Shown in pieces: positions 42,596-55,103 of a stretch of 64,000 nt of DNA (position 1 is its first letter; every line of letters begins with the position of its first letter). Location: assembly GCA_030761205.1 (NCBI GenBank), contig JAULJL010000041.1, forward strand, positions 3,358,001 to 3,422,000. The letters run 5' to 3'. The notes below the pieces were generated by a model. That model worked only from the letters and a program-made list of their open reading frames with translations. It did no database searches and was not told the DNA's origin. The position numbers were made by a program, and so were the translations under genes. This DNA comes from Fremontodendron californicum. Taxonomy: Eukaryota > Streptophyta > Magnoliopsida > Malvales > Malvaceae.

Positions 42596-44684
42596 TGATA
42601 ACTCGTATAATTATATAGTTTTTAGTTATGTTTTATTATTGTTTTGTGTCAAATACGAGTTATTATTGTTTAGTCTAATTGTGTTTATGATCTTTTATAT
42701 TTTTATGTAATTTGGTGTTTTTCACAAGTTTCTTTGAGTGATTTCAGATTACTAGAATTAAGGGCAAATCCAGTTCAGTTCCAGTTCCGACACATTTTTC
42801 CATATCAGCTATATCTGGAGTTTCACTGAAGCAATAAGGCTGAAATTTGTAGCCGTGCAAAGCTAAGAGGCATATCTATCTTTTTCATGTTTTATACTTC
42901 TTGAAACGGAGTCGTTTTCCCTAGCGAAATCGACCACCAAGTTGGCTGATGTGCAATGACGTCTGTGCTGACCTGTTTTCGTATTTTGCCCATATCTGCT
43001 TATCCACATCAGCAAATGAGCTGATTCCAATGGCTATGGATCCGTAACGGATACGGGAACCTTTGTCTAGAAGACCATATGATCAGATCAGGCCTCTAAT
43101 ATTGACGAAATCGACCATCAAGTTGGCTGATGTGCAATGACGTCTGTGCTGACATGTTTTCGTATTTTGCCCATATCTGCTTATCCACATCAGAAAATGA
43201 GCTGATTCCAACGGCTATGGATCCGTAACTGATAGGGGAACCTTTTTCTAGAAGACCATGTGATCAGATCAGGCCTCCAACATTGACGAAATCGACCATC
43301 AAGTTGGCTGATCAAAATTGTCATACAATATGACGAAAATTGTTAGAAAAATTCACCCACCTATTATACCTACCTTTGAAATTTGTAAAGCTTGTCTCTT
43401 GTCATTTAGCCTTCCAAAATGTGTATAAATAGAGGGCCTTGGATGATTGTAGAGGATCATATTGTACATAGGTAGGATATTAGCCATTTTAATAAAATTC
43501 TCTAAGTTTTCTCCTTCTTTCTTTTCTCTAGTTTTCTTTCTTTTCTCTAGTTTTCTTTTTCTTTAGAGAGTGCAAGAGGTTGGATAATTAATATTCTTCC
43601 TCTTCTTCTTTCTTTCTTTTATTTTCTTCTTAGATTTTCTTTAATTTTATGTTTATGTTTATAATGCCTATGCTAGGCTAAACTTCTATTTGGTTAAGGG
43701 TGATTTCAAAGCCCTAGACATGTTTTATGATTGATTTTCAGATTCTATCTATCATTAATTTTCTATCAAAGTTGCTTATGTTCTTCTACAAGAATTGTTC
43801 ATGATGTTGTCTTGATTTGTTTAGGTGTACAACTAGATAGATCTTGATAATTATCTATTGCTAGTTTAGGAGTCTTGATCCGTGTAATTGTCTTAATTTC
43901 CTATTCATAAGTGGCAATTTGTGATTAATGATTATGGTCAAGTTTTCAATAATTGCAAAGTGGAACATAACCTAAGTTGAACAATCCGAGCTTATGTGTT
44001 TGTTGCTTAGATCAACCTATCTTTCTCATCATAAAGCTGCCATTAAATTGAATTTAGAGAGCTTATTCTAGGTTGTTTAATGGTTAGAGATTAAATAGAG
44101 AGCTTGTTCTATTTAACGACAAACTAAGGAAAGATTGGGATAACAGAGCTTGTTGTTATCTACGGTTGTTAACTTTGATAGTTGGTTGATATTGATAGAT
44201 CTGAAATTGATTTTTAATGATGTCTAGTGGTGGAGAATGAAACCTTAACCATATTTTTCATATTTGATTCTTCTTACTTACTTGTTTTCTTACTTTTCTA
44301 GTTTGCTTGTTTTTAAAAGTATATTTATTTTTATTGGCTGGTTATACCGCCTAATTTGTATATTAACTTTGTTTTACTTTTATTGGCTGGTTATACCGCC
44401 TAATTTATTATATGTATTTTTATTGGCTGGTTATACCACCTAATTTAGTATATATATTTTTATTGGCTGGTTATACCGCCTTGCATCTTCTTCTTATTAT
44501 TTACTTTAGTTTAAATCTGGCTTCAAAAACCCCTTTTCTTTTATTGTTCTTGAATTTAAGTTTTAAACTATTAACTTATAAACTAAAACCCAATCCCTGA
44601 GGACTCGACCCTTGCTAACTACTATACTTACAATTTATCTTTTTAGTGCAAGGTTAAATAAGATACACTCTTTTGGGTGCATCA
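42596..44684 (+). repeat. 3' LTR of element E
   Basis: It is 2089 bp, the same length as the 5' LTR, and is followed by GTTGG. Confidence 0.95.
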
Positions 44685-44995
44685 GTTGGTTAATGTTGAT
44701 AGATATGAAATTGATTCTTAATGATGTCTAGTGGTGGAGAATGAAACCTTAACCATATTTTTAATATTTGATTATTCTTAATTACTTGTTTTCTCATTCT
44801 TATTATTTACTTTAGTTTAAATCTGATTTCAAAAAAAAAACTCCTTTTCTTTTATTGTTCTTGAATTTAAGTTTTAAACTATCAACTTATAAACTAAAAC
44901 CCAATCCCTGAGGACTCGACCCTTGCTAACTACTATACTTACAATTGATCTTTTTAGTGCAAGGTTAAATAAGATACACTCTTTTGGGTGCATCA
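44685..44995 (+). repeat. 5' LTR of element F, right part, with the GTTGG duplication
   Basis: GTTGG (44685-44689) is the second target duplication of E. LTR F then resumes at TTAATGTTGATAGATATG and ends GGGTGCATCA at 44995, directly before a primer-binding site. Confidence 0.9.
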
Positions 44996-45001
44996 AATTT
45001 T

Positions 45002-45019
45002 TGGCGCCGTTGCCGGGGA
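45002..45019 (+). other. Primer-binding site of F (tRNA-Asp)
   Basis: TGGCGCCGTTGCCGGGGA, perfect form, 6 bases after the LTR. Confidence 0.9.
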
Positions 45020-45142
45020 TTGCTTTATTTAGTTTATTATTTTATTGGTTTATTCTTATTTTCAGTTGTAATTAATTTTATTTTTCTTGTACATACAAGT
45101 TTTTCTTATCAAATTTTGAAAAAAAAAAAGAAAAAGAAAACG

Positions 45143-46093
45143 ATGGAATTGAGCAATCTAACACTTGAAGAGTTGGTGGCATACATGAACATGGAGAATC
45201 AACAAGCCAATCTCACCTCCCCAGTTCAACAATTGGCCATGGGAGGATGTCAAGGCCATCAAGTGTTCCAAGACCAACAGTATGATCATTACTCAAACAC
45301 TTACCATGAGGGATGGTGGGATCATACTAATTATGGCAACTCGAAAAATTACCAAGAAGTAGATCCTTATGCCAATTACACTCATCCATCTAGCTTCAAT
45401 CAATCATGGTCTCAAGAACCAGATCTTCTTCAACCACCACATATGACTCAAAACTCAGGTACTTCTTTAGAAGATATTGTCTATTCTCTTGTTACTCATA
45501 CTTTGCAATTTCAACAGGAAACAAGGGCAAGCATCCAGAGTTTGGAAAAGCAAATGAGCCAATTGGCTAATAGTACGGTGGAATTAGTAGCACAAAGATC
45601 TCAAGCACTCCCTTCATAATCGATGATTGATCCAAAGGAGAGTGTTAGTGCCACACAACTTGAGGATGAATCAGAAAATCCAAGGGAACCCGAGGATGAG
45701 AAAGAACTAAAGATGGATTCAACTATTGAAGATAATGAAGCTTCAATTCCGAAAGAGAGTACTTCGGCACCTGAGGTAACGTTTGAGGTTCCACTTTTTA
45801 CTAATGTTTCTTCTCCACCTTTTCTTAGTAGATTTGCAAAGTTCAAGGAGGAGGAACATGAACAAAACATGCTGGAAACCTTAAACAGTTTGTTTGTGGA
45901 TGCCACTCAACAAGTACCAAAAGATGCACTATTCCTCGATGAGCAATGCACTACAAAGGATGATGGAATAATACTTGTAATGGAGAATGCATCCACTGTT
46001 TTGCAAAGAAAGCTTCCTCTCAAACGCATAAATTTGGGAAATTTCATGTATGAGCCTGACAAGCCTAAAATGCCAAGAAGGGGTGTTGGTTAG
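45143..46093 (+). pseudogene. gag: Gag remnant of F with an in-frame stop
   Basis: It has 317 codons including the stop and begins MELSNLTLEEL. A TAA at 45617-45619 falls where L has CAC (TTCATAATC against TTCCCACTC). The first half matches the B/E type; from ANSTVELVAQRS onward it follows the L type (IDPKESVSATQLEDESENPREPEDEKE). It is another mosaic. The frame is otherwise open to RRGVG. Confidence 0.8.
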
Positions 46094-47449
46094 ATTCAAA
46101 ACACTAACTCAAGTGTTAATTGGGAAGGCAGCCCAATTAATGAAGAAATTACCAACCTGCCATACTCAGATTTGCTTTCTTTTCCTTTTCCTTTTATTAT
46201 TTTTATTGTTTTTATTTATTTTTATGTTTATTTGTTAATTATTTGTTTAGTATTTTAGGATTATTTAGGTTGCATGGGTTTGTTTTGTTTTGAGTCTTAG
46301 TTGTTCCTATTCTTATGTTATTAGTTCTTTTCTCTTACACATGATTCTTTCATTTGGGTTAATAGACTTACATTGAGGACAATGTAAGAATTAAGTGTGG
46401 GGGGAAGGATTTAGGATTTCTTTTATTTTTTGTCTATTATTTTTTTTATGAGTCTTTAATATTATTATTATTATTATTATTAAAATTTTTAGTGTGTTTT
46501 AGTTCTTTTCTATACAATGATGAGATATGAATTGCATAGGTCTAAAACTAGTTTAGTAGTAAGAAGATTTTTTCATGAGAATTAAGCTTGATAGTAATTT
46601 TTATGAGCCAATGTTGATATGATATGTTGATTGAGAAAGAAGCATGTTTAGACTTAATCTGACTTGTATAATCATCCTTGTGAGTTTTTGAGCCTATAAT
46701 GATTGATGCATTATACAAATCAATCTAATTTCTTTCTTGAGTGCTCTTATGATTACATGATTCTCTAGAACTTGCTTTAGACCTTGTTGAGACTATATTG
46801 ATACATGTGATAACATGAATATGATAGAGGCATTAGGATTATAACCAGAGCCAAACAGCCATCCCTTATTGATGTTCCAAGAGAACACACCCTTAGTGAA
46901 CCAATTTGAGCCTACATTGAATAAGCTATCTCTTTGGTAACCATAACTTGTCCCTAACCTAAATATACTTATATCTTTACCTTTGTTCCTAAGATGAATT
47001 AGCATGTTTTGAGACAAGTTGCAAAGACAAGGAAGATCTATTGAAAATTTGGGTTAGAAACAAGAAATAAGTGTGGGGGGGGAAAGAAAAGAAAAGTCAA
47101 GAGAAAAAGAAATGGAATACTGGCAAATACATTCCTATGTAATAAAAAATATGAATCATCTCTTGAATTTGTGGAAAAAGAAAAAGATGTTACAAAGTTG
47201 TTTAGAATGAAGAAAAGGCCCAACATGAATATTCGGCCTATGTGACTATGTACTTGTAAAGAGTTTTGAGAAGTTTCTTTGTATGATCTTATTATGTCTC
47301 TAAACTTTATGAACTCTTTGGAACCTTTGTGATATCTTTATCCTTTTGTTCTTCAACCACATTACAAACCCCTTGGCCCCATTACAACCTTGATTAAAGA
47401 CCTCTTGATTCATGAAGTTGTATGATCTAAATAGTGGAGAATAGGTGGA
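46094..47449 (+). other. 3' untranslated internal region of F, cut by LTR G
   Basis: No gene is visible. It includes the hairpin CTTACATTG/CAATGTAAG (46367-46388), AAGTGTGGGGGGAAGG and AAGTGTGGGGGGGG near 47070. It stops at GAATAGGTGGA where another LTR begins. No ZnB-LOG cassette is present. Confidence 0.75.
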
Positions 47450-48367
47450 TGATAACTCGTATAATTATATAGTTTTTAGTTATGTTTTATTATTGTTTTG
47501 TGTCAAATACGAGTTATTATTGCTTAGTCTAATTGTGTTTATGATCTTTTATATTTTTATGTAATTTGGTGTTTTTTCACGAGTTTCTTTGAGTGATTTC
47601 AGATTACTAGGTCAACAATTAAGGGCAAATCCAGTTCAGTTCCAGTTCCGACACCTTTTGCCATATCAGCTATATCTGGAGTTTCACTGAAGCAATAAGG
47701 CTGAAAATTTTAACCGTGTAAAGTTAAGATGCATATCTATCTTTTTCATGTTTTACACTTCTTGAAACGGAGTCGTTTTCCCTAGCGAAATCGACCATCA
47801 AGTTGGCTGATTTGCAATGACGTCTGTGCTGACCAGTTTTGGTATTTTGACCATATCTTCTGATCCACATCAGCGAATGAGCTGATTCCAACGGCTATGG
47901 ATCACCAACGGATAGGGGAACATTTTTCTAGAAGACCATGTGATCAAATCAAGCCTCCAATATTGACAAAATTGACCATCAAGTTGGCTGATCAAAATTG
48001 TCATACAATATGATGAAAATTGTTAGAAAAATTCACCCACCTATTATACCTACAATTGAAATTTGTAAAGCTTGTCTCTTGTCATTTAGCCCTCCAAAAT
48101 GTGTATAAATAGAGGGCCTTGGATGATTGTAAGACATTGTACATTGGTAGGATATTAGCCATTGTAATAAAATTCTCTAAGTTTTCTTCTTCTTTCTTTT
48201 CTCTAGTTTTCTTTTTCTTTATTTTCTTCTTCTTCTTTCTTTCTTTTATTTCCTTCTTAGATTCTCTTTAATTTTATGTTTATGTTTACAATGCCTATGC
48301 TAGGCTAAACTTCTATTTGGTTAAGGGTGATTTCAAAGCCCTAGACATGTTTTGTGATTGATTTTCA
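47450..48367 (+). repeat. LTR G, 3'-truncated
   Basis: It runs from TGATAACTCG through TATA and R and stops at TGATTGATTTTCA, where it joins 3' internal sequence (ATACTATGATGAG). The rest of the LTR, the primer-binding site and gag are deleted. The CAATACTATGATG version of the join partner also occurs in K. Confidence 0.8.
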
Positions 48368-49821
48368 ATACTATGATGAGATATGAATTGCATAAGTCTA
48401 AAACAGATTTATTAGTGAGAAGATTTTCATGAGAATTGAACTTGATATCAATCTTTTTATGAGCCAATGTTAATATGATATGTTGATTGAGAAAGAAGCA
48501 TGTTTAGACTTAATATGACTTGTATAATCATCCTTGTGAGTTTTTGAGCCTATAATGATTGATGCATTATACAAATCAATCTAATTTCTTTCTTGAGTGC
48601 TCTTATGATTACATGATTCTCTAGAACTTGCTTTAAACCGTTTGAGACTATATTGATACATGTGACAACATGAATATGATAGAGGCATTAGGATTATAAC
48701 CAGAGCCAAACAGCCATCCGTTATTAATGTTCTAAGAGAACATCCCCACTAGTGAGCCAATTTGAGCCTACATTAAATATGCTATTTTATTGGTAACAAC
48801 AACTTACACCTAGCCTAAATATACTTATATCCTTACCCTTGTTCTAAAGATGGATTATATATTTTGAGACATATTGCAAAAAAACAAAGGATATTTTTAG
48901 TTAAAAATTTGGGTTAGAAACAAAAGATAAGTGTGGGGGAAGAAAAGAAAAGAAAAAGTCAAGAGAAAAAGAATGAGATCATTGTCAAATACATTCCCAT
49001 ATTAAAAAAAATATATATATCTTCTCTTGAACTTCAAGTTAAAGTAAAGAAAAAGATGTTACAAAGCTGGTTAGAATAATGCAAAGGCTCAACATGAATA
49101 TTTAGCGTATGTTATTATGTGCTTTATAAGAGTTTTGAGAAGTTTTTTTGTATGATCTTATTATGTCTCTAAACTCTATTAACTCTTTCGAACCTTTGTG
49201 ATATCTTTATCCTTTTGTTCTTTAACCACATTATAACCCTTTGGCCCCATTACAACCTTGAATAAAGACCTCTTGATTTATGAAGTTGTATGATCTAAAT
49301 AGTGGAGAATAGGTGGACAAGCAAGCATATGGTAGAAGTGTTTTCATGAGATTAATTGAGTGTAAACACTTTACCACTACTTTAAAGAGTGAAAATCAAG
49401 AGAGTATGCCATGTGAGAAGTTGAGATTAAGTTTGAATATGCACTATTTTGATTGAAATATGTTATGTTAATATTGGCTTAACTCAAACTATTTACATTC
49501 AAGCAAGATTTTTTGTGAATTTCTTTAAGCTATTGATTAGTTTTTAAGACTTGTCCAAATGATTATCTCTAATTTATATTGGAAGGATTAGTTATAATTA
49601 TTATTTTTAGTTTTTCTTATGTTTTCAATGTTTGTGGGTATCGTCCTAGTAAACCCTCACGAGACTAAACTCGTCCACTAGGGATACCTAGGGGTTTAAA
49701 GGCTTGTGTCACATGCTAAGTGCCACCGTGATTTCCTACGAAAATGGATTAGATTAGATTTTCTTATTTTATTTTTATTGAGTCGTTGCTAGGGACTAGC
49801 AACAATCTAAGTGTGGGGGTG
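48368..49821 (+). other. 3' internal region ahead of LTR H
   Basis: No gene is visible. It is the common 3' region (AAGTGTGGGGGAAG near 48930; the ACGAG/CTCGT stem near 49660) ending in the polypurine tract AAGTGTGGGGGTG. It probably belongs to the same deleted element as LTR G. Confidence 0.7.
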
Positions 49822-50351
49822 TGATAACTCGTATAATTATATAGTTTTTAGTTATGTTTTATTATTGTTTTGTGTCAAATACGAGTTACTATTGTTTAGT
49901 CTAATTGTGTTTATGATCTTTTATATTTTTATGTAATTTGGTGTTTTTCACAAGTTTCTTTGAGTGATTTCAGATTACTAGAATTAAGGGCAAATCCAGT
50001 TCAGTTCCAATTTCGACACCTTTTGCCATATCAGCTATATCTGGAGTTTCAATGAAGCAATAAGGCTGAAATTTTAACAGTGCAAAGTTAAGAGGCATAT
50101 ATATCTTTTTCATGTTTTACACTTCTTGAAACGGAGTCGTTTTCCCTAGCGAAATCAACCATCGAGTTGGCTGATGTGCAATGACGTCTGTGCTGACCAG
50201 TTTTGGCATTTTGACCATATCGTCCGATCCACATCAGCAAATGAGCTGATTCTAACGGCTATGGATCAGTAACTGATAGGGAAACATTTTTCTAGAAGAC
50301 CATGTGATCAGATCAAGCCTCCAATATTGAAGAAATCGACCATCAAGTTGG
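49822..50351 (+). repeat. LTR H, truncated at an inversion junction
   Basis: It starts TGATAACTCG and stops in U3 at ATCAAGTTGG, where sequence of the opposite orientation begins. GTTGG is common to both partners at the join. Confidence 0.85.
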
Positions 50352-51326
50352 GCATTTTCTTCACTCTAAACAACTTTGTAACATCTTTTTCTTTTTCCCA
50401 AATTCAAGAGATGATTCATATTTTATTTTCTTTTACATAGGAATGTATTTGCCAGTATTCCATTTCTTTTTTCTCTTGACTTTTCTTTTCTTTCCCCCCC
50501 CACACTTATTTCTTGTTTCTAACCCAAATTTTCAATAGATCTTCCTTGTCTTTGCAACTTGTCTCAAAACATGCTAATTCATCTTTGGAACAAAGGTAAA
50601 GATATAAGTATATTTAGGTTAGGGACAAGTTATGGTTACCAAAGAGATAGCTTATTCAATGTAGGCTCAAATTGGTTCACTAAGGGTGTGTTGGAACATC
50701 AATAAGGGATGGCTGTTTGGCCCTGGCTAAAAATCCTAATGCCTCTATCATATTCATGTTGTCACATGCATCAATATAGTCTCAACAAGGTCTAAAGCAA
50801 GTTCTAGAGAATCATGTAATCATAAGAGCACCCAAGAAAGAAATTAGATTGATATGTATAATGCATCAATCATTATAGGCTCAAAAACTCACAAGGATGA
50901 TTATACAAGTCAGATTAAGTCTAAACATGCTTCTTTCTCAATCAACATATCATATTAACATTGGCTCATAAAAAGATTGATATCAAGCTCAATTCTCATG
51001 AAAATCTTCTCACTAATAAATCTGTTTTAGACTTATGCAATTCATATCTCATCATAGTATTGAAAGAAGAAGATTAAATCAAACTGACAAGGTATGTCTC
51101 AAGTCTCCCTTACTCAGACCTTGTTCAGAATGAATACTTCTAAATGTCTTAAAACAAAACAATTTTTTTTTTTTTTAAATTAGCAAAATATGTCCCTTAC
51201 CCCCTACTAAAATATGACATTGTCCCCAATGTCAAATTTTAAAGGTAGAATTTAGGAGATATTACCTGTAGAGGTTGCTAACCACTTATTATAACTGAGA
51301 CACAACAAGCAAAATGTTAGATAATG
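50352..51326 (-). other. 3' untranslated internal region of K
   Basis: No gene is visible. On the minus strand, after LOG: the hairpin TGACATTG/CAATGTCA (51215-51234), TAGTAGGGGGTAAGG, an A-run (about 51160-51176), then a compact form of the common 3' region ending in mid-sequence at the inversion junction. Confidence 0.75.
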
Positions 51327-51974
51327 TCACAAAGACAAAGTGCAATCCACTCCTTGCTCGTCCATATCTCTTTTTCTTTTTCCGAGCGTTTGCGAAACAA
51401 TCGTAGCAGATAAATACTCATAAGCTTGGAGCTTTTTGAGTAAATCTTCAATGGTTGTAGCAGAAATTATGGTTCTCCTTGCCTCTGAAAACATGAATCC
51501 ATTTTCCACAGCATTATCTAAATATGAAAGCAAATTACTAAAATAACCATTAATATTAAGCAAACCAATGGGTTTCTTATTTGTGACCAAAGATGACCAA
51601 GAAGCCACGCAAGCTATTTCTTCCAATGTACCCAGACCTCCTGGTAAAGCAATGAATGCATCGGCAGAATGGTACATGATTGTCATCCGTTCAGGGATAC
51701 TCCAGACTTGTATTTCCTTACCCACGGTAGGTCCACAAAAACTTGTGAATAGTTTTGGCACGATTCCTAGAACTGGACTTCCTCCGGCGTGTGCTGCTGT
51801 AGCGACTGCTCCCATTAAACCCGTACTACCGCCTCCATAAATCAACTGGATCTTTTGTTGGGCAAGTATTACTCCAACTCTTATGGCTTCATCAGCGAAT
51901 ATGTTATTTTTCCCTGGATAAGCACCTCCAAAGACACAAATTTTTTCAATGCGCTGGGACGAAGTACTTTCCAT
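51327..51974 (-). CDS. LOG: LOG-like cytokinin-activating enzyme (K copy)
   Basis: An intact 215-aa ORF, ATG at 51974, with ICVFGG, IYGGGSTGLMG, IPERM (Arg96) and PGGLGTLEE. It differs from the other copies at Glu10, Glu in AVENG (about 157) and Ile192. Because K is the pol-bearing member, this copy is the best candidate for the source of the cassette in the non-autonomous elements. It is followed on its own strand by CTACAGGTAATATC and the hairpin/G-tract unit. The spacer upstream has one 123-bp unit. Confidence 0.9.
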   Translation of the reverse strand: MESTSSQRIEKICVFGGAYPGKNNIFADEAIRVGVILAQQKIQLIYGGGSTGLMGAVATAAHAGGSPVLGIVPKLFTSFCGPTVGKEIQVWSIPERMTIMYHSADAFIALPGGLGTLEEIACVASWSSLVTNKKPIGLLNINGYFSNLLSYLDNAVENGFMFSEARRTIISATTIEDLLKKLQAYEYLSATIVSQTLGKRKRDMDEQGVDCTLSL

Positions 51975-52340
51975 TTTTTTTCTTTTTCGAGTGCCTGAAA
52001 GACAATGAGTACATGGTGTAATATATAGAGGACTGAGTAGTGAATCAGACAAAAGTAATAATGTCGCCGAAAGTGTATCTGACCTGTCAGAAGAAAATGT
52101 TAACCTAACAAAAGATTTTTGCGTGATTTCAGGAAGAAAATCAAAAAGAGAAGAAAAAATCAACCGTAAAAGACAAATAAAAAAAAAACGAGAATAATTA
52201 CACAAATCGAACAACACGTAAATTAAACCAAAATAAAGTTATTGCAAATCAAACCAAAAGCTGAGAAGTCATTTATTGTAGTTGTGATTGTGGCTCACAT
52301 CTTCCTCTGGTTTTACATCCAGAAACGGCTTAAACGCCTT
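51975..52340 (-). other. Spacer between ZnB and LOG (K)
   Basis: It contains one 123-bp unit, the TATA-like CTATATAT, the acceptor-like CTTTCAG and AATAAATGAC near the ZnB end, as in A. Confidence 0.7.
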
Positions 52341-52857
52341 CTATGAGTCGAGGATAATCTTCCCATCCAGTTTTCTTACAAGCTGGCAAACAGGGTCTTT
52401 TAACATCAGATTCCCAAGATGTTGCCATTCCCTTTGGAATTGCGGCCATAAATCAAGAATTTCTCTTTGTACGTCTCCACTAGGATGCGTCTCAAGAGAA
52501 AGTTGGATATTACCCAAATTCTCCTTACTCAGTCCATCCTTAATGAATTCAATTTTATCATCTCGATTAGAAGAAGGAATCCCAATAGAACGACATTTAC
52601 CGTTACACGTCCATCGTGCACATTTGTGGCAATTTGAACTCATGCGCTTTGCTCGTCGCTTCTTTGCAAAAGTGCTTCTACCTGTACCTGGTAAATGCAA
52701 AACAGGAAGATATTCATCTTCACGTACCTTGGCTTCAATTATCCAACGTACGTCTGCAGGAATCCCTTTGTGCATAAGCATTCTTAATCTTTCAAATCGA
52801 ACTTGGTAAAGCTTCAGTAAAATATTTCGAGGAAAAGGAGGAAATCGTTTCTGCAAT
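52341..52857 (-). pseudogene. ZnB gene of K, main part, split by insertion of J
   Basis: Codons after LTRLQ through the stop at 52341 are open and include the basic patch and all four cysteines. The first 25 bases of the gene (ATG at 62147-62149) lie beyond J at 62125-62149. The two parts minus one GCAAT add up to exactly 537 bases, the length of the intact A gene, so the gene was whole before J landed. It differs from A at few positions (RF for RL near 27, PADVRW for PDDIRW, IILDS for HILDS). Confidence 0.9.
52853..52857. repeat. Left target-site duplication of J (GCAAT)
   Basis: It matches 62125-62129 and lies within the ZnB coding region of K. Confidence 0.95.
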
Positions 52858-54962
52858 TGATAACTCGTATAATTATATAGTTTTTAGTTATGTTTTATTA
52901 TTGTTTTGTGTCAAATACGAGTTATTATTGTTTAGTCTAATTGTGTTTATGATCTTTTATATTTTTATGTAATTTGGTGTTTTTCACAAGTTTCTTTGAG
53001 TGATTTCAGATTACTAGAATTAAGGGCAAATCCAGTTCAGTTCCAGTTCCGACACCTTTCTCCATATCAGCTATATCTGGAGTTTCACTGAAGCAATAAG
53101 GCTGAAATTTGTAGCCATGCAAAGCTAAGAGGCATATCTATCTTTTTCATGTTTTACACTTCTTGAGACGGAGTCGTTTTCCCTAGCGAAATCGACCATC
53201 AAGTTGGCTGATGTGCAATGATGTCTGTGCTGACCTGTTTTCGTATTTTGCCCATATCTGCTTATCCACATAAGAAAATGAGCTGATTCCAATGGCTATG
53301 GATCCGTAACTGATACGGGAACCTTTGTCTAGAAGACCATATGATCAGATCAGGCCTCTAATATTGACGAAATCGACCATCAAGTTGGCTGATGTGCAAT
53401 GACGTCTGTGCTGACCTGTTTTCGTATTTTGCCCATATCTGCTTATCCACATCAGAAAATGAGCTGATTCCAATGGCTATGGATCCGTAACTGATAGGGG
53501 AACCTTTTTCTAGAAGACCATGTGATCAGATCAGGCCTCCAACATTGACGAAATCGACCATCAAGTTGGCTGATCAAAATTGTCATACAATATGACGAAA
53601 ATTGTTAGAAAAATTCACCCACCTATTATACCTACCTTTGAAATTTGTAAAGCTTGTATCTTGTCATTTAGCCCTCCAAAATGTGTATAAATAGAGGGCC
53701 TTGGATGATTGTAGAGGATCATATTGGAGATTGGTAGGATATTAGCCATTTTAACAAAATTCTCTAAGTTTTCTTCTTCTTTCTTTTCTCTAGTTTTCTT
53801 TTTCTTTAGAAAGAGCAAGAGGTTGGATAATTAATATTCTTCTTCTTCTTCTTTCTTTCTTTTATTTCCTTCTTAGATTCTCTTTAATTTTATGTTTATG
53901 TTTATGATGCCTATGCTAGGCTAAACTTCTATTTGGTTAAGGGTGATTTCAAAGCCCTAGACACGTTTTGTGATTGATTTTCAGATTCTATCTATCATTA
54001 ATTTTCTATCAAAGTTGCTTATGTTCTTCTACAAGAATTGTTCATGATGTTGTCTTGATTTATTTAGGTGTACAACTAGATAGATCTTGATAATTATCTA
54101 TTGCTAGTTTAGGAGTCTTGATCCGTGTAATTGTCTTGATTTCCTATTCATAAGTGGCAATTTGTGATTAATGATTATGGTCAAGTTTTCAATAATTGCA
54201 AAGTGGAACATAACCTAAGTTGAACAATCCGAGCTTATGTGTTTGTTGCTTAGATCAACCTATCTTTCTCATCATAAAGCTGCCATTAAATTTAATTTAG
54301 AGAGCTTATTCTAGGTTGTTTAATGGTTAGAGATTAAATAGAGAGCTTGTTCTATTTAACGACAAATTAAGGAAAGATTGGGATAACAGAGCTTGTTGTT
54401 ATCTACGGTTGTTAACTTTGATAGTTGGTTGATATTGATAGATCTGAAATTGATTCTTAATGATGTCTAGTGGTGGAGAATGAAACCTTAACCATATTTT
54501 TCATATTTGATTCTTCTTACTTTCTTGTTTTCTTACTTTTAGTTTGCTTATTTTTTATATTTATTTTTATTGGCTGGTTATACCGCCTAATTTGTATATT
54601 AACTTTGTTTTATTTTTATTGGCTGGTTATACCGCCTAATTTAGTATATATATTTTTATTGGCTGGTTATACCGCCTAATTTAGTATATATATTTTTATT
54701 GGCTGGTTATACCGCCTAATTTAGTATATATATTTTTATTGGCTGGTTATACCGCCTTGCATCTTATTCTTATTATTTACTTTAGTTTAAATCTGGCTTC
54801 AAAAACCCTTTTCTTTTATTGTTTTCTTTGAACGTAAGTTATAAACTAATAACTCATAGATTAAAACCCAATCCCTGAGGACTCGACCCTTGCTAATCAT
54901 TATACTTACAATTGATCTTTTTAGTGCAAGGTTAAATAAGATACACTCTTTTGGGTGCATCA
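52858..54962 (+). repeat. 5' LTR of element J
   Basis: It is 2105 bp with two U3 units and five U5 units (54572, 54621, 54661, 54701, 54741). The R-region AATAAA site reads AACAAA here and in the partner. Confidence 0.95.
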
Positions 54963-54968
54963 AATTTT

Positions 54969-54986
54969 TGGCGCCGTTGCCGGGGA
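54969..54986 (+). other. Primer-binding site of J (tRNA-Asp)
   Basis: TGGCGCCGTTGCCGGGGA, perfect form, 6 bases after the LTR. Confidence 0.9.
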
Positions 54987-55103
54987 TTGTTTTCTTTAGT
55001 TTATTTGTTACTTGGTTTATTCTTATTTTCAGTTCTAATTAGTTTTATTTTCTTGTACATACAAGTTTTTCTTTTCAAATTTAAAAAAAAAAAAAAAAAA
55101 ACA

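Larger units (their letters stand above)
37546..44684 (+). mobile_element. Element E: complete non-autonomous LTR element without the cassette
   Basis: It is 7139 bp, with two 2089-bp LTRs (about nine or ten differences by eye), a perfect primer-binding site, the gag remnant, a 3' region, a polypurine tract and TSD GTTGG. ZnB and LOG are absent, and gag runs straight into the 3' region. It is either the pre-capture form or a deletion product. Confidence 0.95.
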
